A DNA stretch of 64,000 bases, from NCBI GenBank assembly GCA_005281725.1, contig SSBO01000009.1, forward strand, positions 5,890,303 through 5,954,302, read 5' to 3'. A program made the position numbers and the translations under genes. Positions 36,534 through 48,900 of this stretch are shown here, piece after piece (position 1 is the stretch's first letter; each line of letters begins with the position of its first letter). This DNA comes from Wuchereria bancrofti. Taxonomy: Eukaryota; Nematoda; Chromadorea; Rhabditida; Onchocercidae. The notes under the pieces are model-generated. The model ran no database searches and had not been told where the DNA came from. It worked only from the letters and a program-made list of their open reading frames with translations.

Positions 36534-39425
36534 TCTTAATTTACACGATTTTAGAAATATTGTCAAATAATAAAGGAGAATATCGCGAATGACATTGCCG
36601 AAAAAGCATTAACATTCTTCTTTTCTGGAATAAGCAATGCTTAAAACTCTAATTGTACTTCATCTTTGAATTAAGAGACTTTACTGCAGTGATCTTATAG
36701 GGCTCCAGAAGATAACAAAAAAATTCAATTGATTTATTAAAAACAATGATGAAAAGAGCTCCTACCTTAATTGTTTAGGTATTAGCTGCATAGCAAAATG
36801 CGAAACAAATTTTAAAAATTAAAAATGACCCACAAGATTTAACAAAAATGATAAAACGAGTTGTTTCCAATAAATATAAGTCTAAACAACAAATCTGGAC
36901 TTTTGAAAATGATACTTGGAAACCGTAAAGTGGGAAGATATCGGTGTCGATTACTAAAATTAAATAACAGAATTTCAAAACTTCGAATTAATTTTAGAAA
37001 CTATGTTTTTAAATCATTTTAAAATAGTTTTAATATTTACGCTTAGAAGAAAATTGTGATAGGCTGTTCAGAAGAATTTTCTCAATGGATTGAATTTCAA
37101 ATCTGCAAGATTGAAAGAGAGTACTACACTTAATTTGAAGAAATAATCTAGCCGATAAGCACTGCAGCTATTGAGTGAGTTGTCTTTCACATAGGCAGAA
37201 AAAATGCTAAATAAGTAAAAACGAATTTCTACTGCTAGGCCAACTGCTTGCTTCTTCTTCTGATAATTGAGTTGGGCCAACCAAACTAGGCATGCTTACT
37301 TGCAAGGATGAATGCCTTTCCATTAGTGAATGCAACATAATTCTTAGTTCACCAATGAACTATTCGTTTGGGGCCAGAAGTAATGATGGAGACAAACAGC
37401 ACAAAAGAACACATTCAGTGGCACAAAAAACAAAATTGGAATTGGTCCAAGTGCCAATAGACTCTTCAAATTCAGATGAAAAGTGAAAAGAATCACATTT
37501 ATCGGCAGCAATAACCGAGATCACAAAAAATTAGCAATTTTTTGAGATTTGATAAATGAGGTCTGAAAAGACAGCATTGTCTGTAGTACTTCCAGTAGTT
37601 CCCTCGAGATGTAAATCATTTAATGTTTAATTGCTTTCTAATGTGAAAGCTAGATTAGATTCAACTAACTTTGACTCAACTGTGTACTTCCAATTGCAAA
37701 AATGGTTGGTATTAATTATACCTTATTTTTCATTCATATTTGATTCCTTTATTGTGATTTTATTCATAAGATGTCAGTGATCTATAATTTCTCCTGACAG
37801 TGTGCTTAAATTCTCAAAAATTTTCTGATTTTTTACTTCCCCATTTTCACCAAAATTGGATTCATGATCGATATTTTTTAATCCGATCTAATGCTATCTT
37901 AGTAGATTTGTTAATATAAGAATAATTGGCCATTTGTCTTATTCAAATATTATGTCCAATACATTTTTGCCATTCGAAATGTCATACGTAACTTAACAAT
38001 ATCAGTAAAAGTTGCCGTAGCAAATTTCATCACCACTATTTCAAAAACTGACTTAACATTGTTTTTTTTTTCAAGTGAAAGAGTATCATATAAAAGAAAA
38101 AAGTCTTTACATTTCAAAATCATCAAAGATCATTTTTTGACAATTATTTAATCTCCTAAAATCGTCTCATAATGCGCGAAATCGGGCTGCAAATTGTTGC
38201 TTTTCGTAATGTCATCGTAAAAAGTAGAGATAAAGATAGAATGGGAAGTGTTTACAGATGGAATAGATTCGATGTACAGTTCTACTTCATCATCTGTTGT
38301 AGCTACTGTGGTTGTTTACCTTCCACAACACTGTTATTTGAGATGGAGACTACGACGTATACGGCGTATACATCACATCAAATGAGAACAATCTTTCACA
38401 TCTGTCATCATTTCTAGATATGCAGGCACAAAGGTCAATATCAATTATATTTTCTTTTAGCTTATTTTAAATTTTCAAGGAATTGATTGAAATTTCTTAA
38501 TTATTCTTTTTTGAAATTTATCTTAACTCATATCAATCTGAATTGTCAGTGATCAGCTATTATTTGTGGCTACCAGGACTATTCGATCATTCTTGTTGCA
38601 TATTTACAAGCTGAGCACCAAACTAGAGAATTAAACTCAAGCTCTGAACTGCCATTCTATTTATTAAATGGTTTTGATTAAATGACTTAAGGAAAATTGA
38701 CCTAACGTCTCACCTCATTTACCATCTAAAAGAATACACTGCATTTTGTTTTATTATCAATCGAATAGATTGTACAAACATACATAAGTTTGAACTGCAC
38801 AATTTATACGAAGAAAATGCAAAGTCTGAAGATTACGATGTAGCGGGAAAATATCACTTGAACAAATCATTCATCTGTTGTTCAGTTTACTGTCTCCTTC
38901 CTCATTCTCCCAAAAGTTTACTTAAAGAAACGAAGCAATATCCCAAACAGACAGATTTCGAAAGATGTTGTAGATGAAGAGGATGAGACAAATACCGTGT
39001 GTATCGACATCCAATGACAAATGATAAAAACTCGGGCAGGGGCGGACAAATTTTAATTTACCTGAACTCCGTATAGCTTTGTAATGGAATAAAGAAAAAG
39101 AAGTTATGGAGCTGATCGCCAATGATTGCTACCCTTCATCGGATACTGGGTGTGCTAAGTGGTAGTGGAGAATTTTCTCAATTTTCTCCAGCATGCTTGA
39201 AAAGTACTAGTTAAACAATACTTTTCGATAAATGGATCTGTGATTCATATCCACTTCAGATTGTTCTACAAAATTGAGCTAACCCAACAACCATCTGTTA
39301 TATGCTTATCAGTTAACAAGCTGTTTTACTTAAGAACTCCTCAACGGATACTGTTTCAAAATTCACTTTTTCACAATTTTTTTATTAACAAAAACAGTAT
39401 CAGAAAAGTTTCTACTTACAAATAT
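36534..39425. other. Divergent intergenic region
   Basis: Lies between the starts of the membrane-protein gene (-) and the NK-2 homeobox gene (+), so regulatory sequence for both is expected. Besides the 37292-37486 frame, a + frame at 38172-38417 is present but shows no exon borders. No further gene seen. Confidence 0.4.
37292..37486 (+). CDS. Hypothetical 64-aa reading frame
   Basis: ATG 37292 to TGA 37484-37486, preceded two bases upstream by an acceptor-like CCAAACTAG. Encodes a polar protein with three early cysteines (CKDECLSISEC) and a basic/acidic tail (GDKQHKRTHSVAQKTKLEL and DSSNSDEK). The composition is less AT-biased than surrounding chance frames, so it may be a small gene or a terminal exon, but no partner exon or family was found. 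Confidence 0.27.
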   Translation: MLTCKDECLSISECNIILSSPMNYSFGARSNDGDKQHKRTHSVAQKTKLELVQVPIDSSNSDEK

Positions 39426-42141
39426 ATGTTTCCATTGAACGCTGCTGCATTTGCAGCCGCCCATGCGGCTGCTACTACTTCCGAAACAACAGCGACAGTA
39501 ATTGCTGGATTACCAGGATCAAACTCTAATTCATTAGGAGCATCACATTGTCTGGCTACTACTACTGTTACTACCGTCATTGGCACTCCAACAACAACTA
39601 GTTTCATCAATAACAAGTAAGTTAAAATATTTTTGATATAAATATATGAAAAAAAAAAAAAAGAAAACAAAAGACTAAATCAGATTTTATATCAAGTAAT
39701 ACATATGTGAGAGTTACCAATGGTATATTTATGCAGAATATCTCAAACAGAGAATCCAACGAAACTATAATACTGAAAAAGGTATAAGAGTAGTGCTAAT
39801 GTAATATCCGATAGCAGACGGCAGAAGGAGAAAGAGAGAGGAAAGAAATAAATTGAGATAAGGATTGTTTCACAAATTAGTTGGTTACTTTCTAGAACAA
39901 TTCAATAAATTAATGTGTAAACAGAACTACTGTTCTATCTCAACAAATTACTTCAGTATAAAGCTCATTAATATTTTTATTCAACAAAGTCGATTCCAGT
40001 AGTTTTTGAAATAAATTTTTCATTTGTTAACCTTAAAAATGAAATGTCTCTTATCTATTAAAACAAGACTACTTTTCACTGTTGCTTCATTAAGCGCAGG
40101 CTTTTTTAATGACAAATGCTGAACGATTCTTAGGCTTTTCACGAATTGTACATAATGTAATACTAGATCCACTTTTTGAAAAGTTTGTTTCTGCAGATGT
40201 GATATACTTGATGGTACAGGAGTAGGTAACTGTTACAACTATCCCTCATCATCTTGGACTGATCACTTACCGTTACTCGGCGGTGAGCTTTCCTCTTTTA
40301 ACTTCTATTTATTCATTAGTGTAAGGTATGAGATTAGTTTAACAGTTTATAAGACCACTAATACTTTTATGAAGATTTTTTGGTATTACAACGAACACAG
40401 TCAGAACAAATGCACTTGATCGCCATTACTTAAATTTGCAATTTTTCCTACTTTTATAGACAAAATGTTCTCCCAACTGAATATGTTGCATAAATTTGAT
40501 GATTACCGATATCTTAAACTACTTAATTCGGAATACAGTCATCATTCAGGACACCACCGAGCTTCACCAGCATTTGATGCTTCATATTCACCATGTGCCA
40601 CTTCCTATGCAATGTATGATCAGACCGCATTCAGTACACACCAATCTTATCATACATCACCTGCTGTTCCTCTCGGGTTTATTATCATTTCTTTTATAAA
40701 TTTAATTATCACTCAAAATAAAAGACTTATTCCCGAAATTATGGAATTCATTGTACATTTTTTCAGATTCCAATGACAATAATTTTTATCTCGTTATTTA
40801 GGTTTGAAATAATCAATGCAGCAGTTGCGGGTTGTAGTCAAATTGAAAAAAATCTGGAACCATCATTACATTGTAACAAATCCGAAAATGAAGAAGATAT
40901 TAATGATGCCAGTATAACCAGGTACTTTCTCATATTGTCTGTTAAAATAAGCATTTAAAAAATTTCAATTTACTTTTAACTGGTTTTTCCGGCACAGCAT
41001 GTTGTGCTTATCGGAAAGGTGGCTAATAATGTAAGCAGTGAAGAAGTAGATGGAATGAACATTGAAAATTTATACGATATCCTTGAAATAATTAATTAAT
41101 ACTGTTTCAATAGAGGGGCAAGTGAAGACATTACCGATGTTCTCAATGAAAACGATACAGTTAATGAAGATGAAGGTGGACATTTCACTCTTAATTTGAA
41201 TCTCACTGACCAATTGCATATTTTTTTAATATTTATATAAATTAAATATTTATTAAATTCTGTCATTTTCTGTTTTTCCATTATATTTTTTGTTTATATT
41301 CTGTTATTTTCTGTTGTTTTACATATATAAAAATGCTTCTCTAAAACAAAGAAAAGGATCTTTGCAAACAAGATTTTATGTGAAGAAGGTTTCTTGAAAA
41401 TGTTCTGCTCTACATTCCCAAATTTATGTTTTTTATTGAAGAAGAAAACGGGAAAAAGAAACGGCGTAAACGACGGGTCTTATTCACAAAATTGCAAACC
41501 TTTGAACTTGAAAGGAGATTTCGCACACAGAGATATCTTTCGGCACCTGAACGTGAGCAGCTTGCTATGCAAATCCGGTTGACACCTACACAAGTAAAAA
41601 TTTGGTTCCAGAACCACAGGTATCTATCAAATCTTATGCATCAAATATTTATAGTTTAATAAAATTTTTAGAAAATTCCGCGCTTTAACAAGATCATTCT
41701 GTATGAATTCAAAGTCCAATTTCATTCCCATACTTTAAATTGATGCTTTTTTTTTGTAAAGAGAATGTTTTTTGATCTTTTCGTTTATGAACATATTATC
41801 TCACACCTTTCAATTCAAATTAGAAGATTTATTCGTATGCAAAGCTCTAGAACCTTCCACTTTTCAGGTATAAAATGAAGAAGACCTATCAGGATAAGAG
41901 AGTAACTGGTAATCTGTCACAGCCAATGCCATCTATTAACTTCTCTCAATCAAAACGCATCCCGGTGCAAATGCTGGTGCATGATGGAAAACCATGTCCG
42001 ACGGATTTCGTTACCGGTACTTACCCCGTATCAAATACTCTTCCGGATCCATTCACACCAAATGGCAACTATTTCACACCTACCACTTCTATTTTGCCCT
42101 CTAGTTCGCATTATTACATGCCGAATGGATGGGCTTGGTAA
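39426..42141 (+). CDS. NK-2 class homeodomain transcription factor (complete, 7 exons, 375 aa)
   Basis: Exons: 39426-39616, 40197-40282, 40460-40676, 40802-40921, 41114-41175, 41442-41619, 41868-42141; all phases agree. Seen: Ala/Thr-rich N-terminus, a His/Tyr/Ser-rich segment, an acidic stretch, then the homeodomain (about 233-292) with [20 protein letters not shown] and WFQNHRYK; Tyr at homeodomain position 54 is the NK-2 hallmark. After it comes an NK2-specific-domain-like motif [14 protein letters not shown] (315-328) and a short end YYMPNGWAW. Known for the class: DNA binding at CAAGTG-type sites, roles in pharyngeal muscle, gut or neuron identity (vnd/Nkx2, nematode ceh-22, ceh-24, ceh-27, ceh-28). 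I cannot tell which ceh gene this is. I see no clear TN (tinman/eh1-like) motif at the N-terminus. An intron splits the Arg53 codon of the homeodomain. Confidence 0.94.
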
Positions 42142-42918
42142 TTGAGTGGAAGTTGTATATTAACTACCGTTTATAATTCTAACAAGATCGCTGTCACTTT
42201 AGGTAATCTTTGAAAGAAAACAGAAAGCGCATCGTAACTCATCCTTTTTATCTTTGTAAAAATATTTATTATAAAAACAAAAAAAAAATATATTTAAAAA
42301 TATCCATCTCAATATATTTATGAAATGATTGCTTACGAACATTTATTTTCTGCAGTTCTATGTTAGAAAATATTAAGACCATTAGATCGCAATCATTTTG
42401 CCATTTCACAATAATTCTTAACAGCAACATATACTTCATGTATTCAAACTGCTTATAATTTTTAAGCGTCATGACGTTTCTAATTCTCCTAGCTAAATGA
42501 ATTAATTAACAGTGCTTAAACGAGATCAAATCATAGGTGCTTTCGAGTGGTTTTTTTATATTAGTTTATGCTAGTCTATAGAATCTTTTTTTTTTTGTTT
42601 ATTCTCATTTAATTACTTTTTATAAAACTACATAGAAAACAGAGAAAATAACATCGAAATTATAGAGAAAAAGGATATCCAACATGTCTTTATTTACCTG
42701 ACCCCATTCCGTCAACTTAATCAACCTTGTAACATCTCTTTTTCCATTGCCAAATAATTCAAATATATTTGCTCTCAAGAAACCAGCTCACATATATATT
42801 ATTCCTCCCCAATGACATAGGTTAATGTGAAACAGAAAACTTCTTGGTGAGTTGATTTATGTAAATAACAATAGATATCAATGTACAAATCATATGCAAT
42901 AGAAGCATCAGTCCATAA
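42142..42918. other. Convergent 3' flanks
   Basis: 777 bp between the stop of the NK-2 gene (+) and the stop of the PLC-beta gene (-). AT-rich with A- and T-runs (for example 42280-42288 and 42588-42597). No gene seen; presumably the two 3' UTRs. Confidence 0.5.
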
Positions 42919-45900
42919 TTATAGGTCATGAAGCACAGAGACGGCTTTTCCCAATCTCTGAAATTATGAAAATATCTGAGCAAATTTGATTTAAATATAA
43001 GACACTCTGTTGCACTCGCATTTTGTCAATTCAAATGTATATCTCACATTCAAATAATGTACTACCTGCTCCATTCGTACTTCAATTTCATGTTTTAGCA
43101 ACTCGAAATTCTCGTCAATTTCCTTCAGTCTTTTTTCTTTTGATTTATTTAATCTCCTTTGCTCTTCTACGCCAAGTTTCACATATTTTCCTCGTAATTC
43201 TTCTGTCCTGAAAATCATTTCCTCGAAATAAAGCAAACTATTAGAGCATGAGATATTTTAGAAATTCAAACAAATCGGGCTAATAATATTTTAATATTTT
43301 TTGAGAGTTAGAGTTACATTATTTTACCGGTACAATATATCCCAGTAAAACTACGCTAATGCAGCTATTCAAACAAAATTTTTATTTACTTACGAAACAA
43401 ACAGTAAACACAGTATGATTAAAAAATATCTGTAAAGGCATGAGAGAGAAATGATATATCTCATTTAAAGGTAACTATTGTTTACATTGAAAAACATTGG
43501 CGACATACCCCTCCGTTCGCGTTGCACTCCACTGTTCGGCATAGCGCTTTTGATGATTTAATCTGGTCAGTTGTTTTGACTCACTGAAACAAAAGTAATT
43601 CAAAACCATAAAATCATCTTGAATCATTCAAAGAATTCATTTCTCGATAATCTTTTTTAAAAAAGCTTTACTCCACCAATGAGTCGCTCAACGAGCCATA
43701 TATTCATATCTTTTCGACCCCCTTTTCTGAAAAATATAAACCATAGTTTTTCTTTACCTTAAACACTGAAAGAATTTTTTTTAATTAAAATTTTTAATAA
43801 AATTCTTGAAGCAATATTAAGCTACAGTTCATTCATTATTCCATTTATTGTTTTATTATTAAATGGACATACTATTTATAAGCCATATTAAGTCGTTTAA
43901 TGAGTTTCTTCCTGTTCTGTTCAGCCAGTGATATAATAAGTTCTGTTCTCTGAACAGGATTTTTGTCTTAAGTAATTATCAGAATTTCAAATTTTAAGAT
44001 ACAACAGATACTTATAATCGTTTCTTCAAAGTCCTCTGTTTTTTATTTGATTTAATTCAAAAAATATGTTATTTCAAAAACGACTAACCTCCTTTTCATA
44101 TTTAGCATAAATAATAAAAGCATCCTCATGAACATTTCTCATAGCAGAGGATATTGGTCTAAAAGGGTTTTACTTCATAAATGTGAGAGATAAATTACTT
44201 TATAATTTCTAATTTTCGAATTTCAAAAAATAATTTATAAAATGATGAAACTGATATTTTCATCTCTCTTTTCAGTTTATTCTTTATTAACACAAAGATA
44301 CTTTTTCTTAGAGGAGCCATCAACTAGATTCAGGATGTCTTCATATTTCTTCTTGAAACTTTTCTCCAACTTTACGACTTTTCGACTGCTGGCTAATTCA
44401 CCTTCTCTTAAAAATCTGATTTCCATATCATCCAAATAAAAGCGCTCCTTCAGTTTTTCTATAATTTAACAAATTACATAAATTAAGTACAATAAGGCGG
44501 TATTAAATTTCGTACGGAATTAAAACTCCAGTATTACATACTGATAGGTGAATGAGAATAACCTTTTAGGTTCACTTCTACTAGAAAGTTAATAAAAATA
44601 AGACAAGTTTGAGACTGAACTTAGCTACCCACGCAATCACAGTAAATAGATATGTCTGGCATGTTCCCAAAGAGATGAAAACTTGAGGAAACCACTAATT
44701 ATCTGCACATTCCACACACAACGTTTTTTGCATGTCAAGCACTAGTCTCTCGCATGAATCCCATAGTACCAGTTATTTAACGAATCATTTTAATTAATTC
44801 ATTGCGGTAGAATACTTTTTTCTTTTAAACGAAATAATTAAATATATGTTTACTGTGCGTACCGGACACGTTCCATTTATCGAAATTAAATGATTTTATT
44901 CCATCCTCACATATGCTCCCTTCCTTCGCCAATTCACTTTCTGCACTTGTGGATCTCATCTAAGAAATTGCTTGTGAAAAATCCTTTAATACAAAACAAG
45001 AAAACACTGCAGGATAGAATACAGCAATGATTTCATCAGTTTCATGAAATACCTACTTTTAATAATAAGGCAGCATTATTTTCCAAATTTTGTCCGTGAT
45101 CCATACTACTGAATTCCTTCCCCTCTTCTACCAAATCCCAAATTGTTGATTCTGTAGATAACGATTTTGGTTCACTTTCCTCTAACGCCACGAGCATTTT
45201 CTCACGCTGTTTCATAGTATCTATGGGATTTATCAATGCTGCAGAAGCTGCTAAAAATTGAAGAATGCCTGATATTTTGATCAGATTTTCAGCAGTCGTT
45301 TTTTCAAGATGAACCAGTCGTTATCAGATGTCAACTATTTTAATCATCTTTGGTATTTCCCACGTTCAAATAAAATCAATTGGTTTCAAGAATTCAATAT
45401 GTATGGATTTAGGCACGTCTGAACTATCGACAATAATTACATACCTTCTTCACTTTCCATTATTTTCTTCATAGCCTCGATTGGATTCTGTAGGGTATTT
45501 ACCAGATCTGGAACGATAAAGGTATCGCTAATTTTTTTGAATAAATGATTACACTTAAGTTGAAGTTGTAAAAACATTAAACCTAAAAAAGATTTATATT
45601 TAGATTGCGGAAGAAATCTCGAGTGAAAGTTGGGTTAATTTGAATGTGATCTTTTCTTTCCGGAAATGGTCAGTTACCTTGTCATTAGGCAACTAATAAT
45701 AAGACCAAATTAAGGAAACATGGTTGAAGAAAATATGAGCAACTCTCAAATGATAATCTTAACAATATAATGAATAAGCCGTACTAAGACTTCCATCATC
45801 GATATAATCATGAACAAGGAATAAAACAAAAAGTGATACGGGACCCAATGGGTGGCTGTGAGCATTTCGAAGTGGAATGTGCCGAAATCCCGGCTGAATT

Positions 45901-48900
45901 GAGCGGACCTAAAACTGTTGTGTGGTAAACAGACCGATTCTGTAAAACAGAAGATAAAACCGTGGACAAACTAAAAGGAATGCTATAATATTGAGCAACT
46001 CAATCTCTATTAAAATGTTGTTTGTGATCGCTCAAAACAGCAGGTAAAATGGCCGAAAAATTCTGTTAGTTAAGTAGAGCAGTAATTTGTCAGATATTTC
46101 AGGAGTAAACTTGCATGCAAGAAGCAATGCCCAATAAGGCGACCACTGTCTTCGTACACGGCCAAACGAATTGACGCCATTTCCGGAAATATTATCTGTA
46201 AAATACAAGTTTATTTTCCTTACCAGACTTGTATAATCATAAAACATAAAGCTCCTGGTAGCTTACCTTCTCAAATTTAAAACTTTCCTCACAAAAGTCC
46301 ATGTAAACGGGGTTAATCCCGTTATCCATAACAATTCTTGTGCGATATTTCCGTTTAGAAAATCGTGACAAATCGTTAAAATGTCCATAAAAATTCACTT
46401 CTGCATATGTTGAGGGACGCCTCTCGCATGCAAATGATAACATTTGAGCAGAAATCACCTATAAACAGCTCGTACTGATCAGGAAATCAAAAATCCCCAA
46501 AGCTTAGGAATAAATCAAAGGTAAAAGAAAGCTAACGGTAACAGAAAGATAGGCGGGCACAACAAGATCCATCGTGTGCATTTCGAATGGATTAAATTTT
46601 GCATCAGCTTTACGCATTAAACTTGGTTTGGGGACGTATCCGGAATGGCCATTTTGTTCGAAAAATGCAACATTCATTTGAAAAGGTATATCAGGTGTTT
46701 GCATATTTATAGCCGTCATTTGACAACCACAATTCCAAAATTTCTAGAAAAGAAAATCTGCCTGTAAAATCTTTTACAATGATTAAAAACATTCAATAAA
46801 TCAAATGACGGAAGCTTACAATAGGCCAAAAATTGCTGGAATCAACACGTTTGCCTTTTGGATAAACACGGGTAATTTGCTTTTTGTTATGATTTACAAA
46901 CTCGATTGGATTCTCTTTTACCAGTTCATAAGCACGAGATTCGTTCATCGAAAATATTCCATAACTCATCTGTTTGCCTGCAATCTTACCACATGAGAAG
47001 TAAAAATTGAAAGTGGTAATAAGTGCCGTTTCTTTTCATCAGAAAACATAATTTAATAACTTAAATACATAGAGTGTTTTGAAATTCGACTTCCAAATTA
47101 CTATTTTTTGAACTGTTTGTCTAATTTTGTATAGATATTGATTTTCAAACTAATAAAAAACTAAAACTAAAAAAAAAAAAACTAAAACAAACTAAAACTT
47201 TTCAAACTCTTTTGCATCATACCAAATCTACCAAAAAACTGACAAGTACTAAAAAAGAACATCAAAAAGGAGAAAAAATTATAATTTTGTATAGATATTA
47301 TCAATTATGAATTATTTCAGAACCATACATTGAGAAAAACGGAAAACTTACTTTCGCAATCTGTAAATGACGTGAACTTGCCCATAGCACGCATATAATT
47401 CACAAGATCTGATAGTTCGCGAGCAACAACCTGCAATTCCTTGAAGATTATGAATGATTTGAAATTTAAAAACAAGGGTTTTTAATCCTTGAAATAATAA
47501 TAACTAACTGAGTTTTGTGAGTTCTCCTGTGTATTCGCTCCATTTTGGTGCAAAATATCGTCTAAATTTAAAAAATAATGCAACTTGAATAGAGTAACCA
47601 AGCTAGATTATAAATCGAATTTGAATTTAATTTAAACTTCACTTCAAGTCTACTCGAGAACTATATAAAAATATCAAAAAAATAAAAATTGCTTTCGATA
47701 AATTTGAAATCCACCTTTTTCACTAGTTTCACTTTCACTGAGATCACTTTCTACGACACTTTGTGACACGGACGCTGAAACAATCTTTTGAAATCACGGC
47801 GTTCAAATACGGTTTATTGATACAGAGTAGTAAACAGAGAAATAGATATCACTAGAAGCAAACCTTTGTCATTAACTGTTGAATTAAAAAAAATGATTAC
47901 CACTTCTGATGTTATCTGATCACTTAAAGAAGACACTAACGGAAAAAGATTTAAAAACCAATGAAAAAACTTGTTATAAATATTATTTTTAACTTAAACA
48001 TAAGCAGCATCTTGGAATAATTTTAAAGTTTCACTTAATTCAATCTCAGTATGATTAAATTAACAACAGCATTTTCAGCAATACTTGAGTGATATCATTA
48101 TACGAGCATTAATAACATAAGTTGATGGAGAAAGCGGTATTTAGAAAAACCATCGCTGTAAGAATTCTTTAAATGTCCAGTTTTAATAATTGAAAATTTT
48201 ATGAATAGATTTTAACTTACTAATTGATCTGCTAAAAAAATCCTCTGTTTCTCCACTACTGATTTTCTTATTTTTAATCAAAATTTTTTTCCTGAGCGCG
48301 TTTGGAGACGGCAGACTTACACCCTGCTTGATCTAAATAACTTTAATAAATTTATCTAATTTTGTCCATACATAGAATTTTATAAGTTATGATTTATTTC
48401 AACATGCTAGCTGATCTGCTAAAAAATCCTCTAGAAAGATCAATCTGCTAAAATTTCTGCATTCTCATAAATTTTGGAAAAGAATGCTAAAGCACCTCAC
48501 CGGATAATTGCTTAACGGTTCGGTAAGTAAAAAATTTCCGAAAATTTCTCGACAATATAATGCTATTTTCTTTTGTTGCTTCATGGAACAATGATTCTCT
48601 AATGATAAAATGACAGGAAATTCAGAAATGACAAAAGCTGTTTCCGCAATCGCCATAATAACATCCTGAAATTCGTCCTCTGACATAAGATATACCAAAG
48701 GTCACATTCATTAATTTAGATTGGCTTTGTTAATTGGAAAGTTTGCAAAATTGAGCAAGAGCAGATGAAATCAAAATAATTGCCCGTTCAAAAGTCATTC
48801 TGAAAGAACGATTCGCATATTTTATTTCTCCCTTATCTCTTTTACTGATAACTTTCTTAATGGAAAATACTGCTATTCACTTGGTTCATTTTTACAGAGG

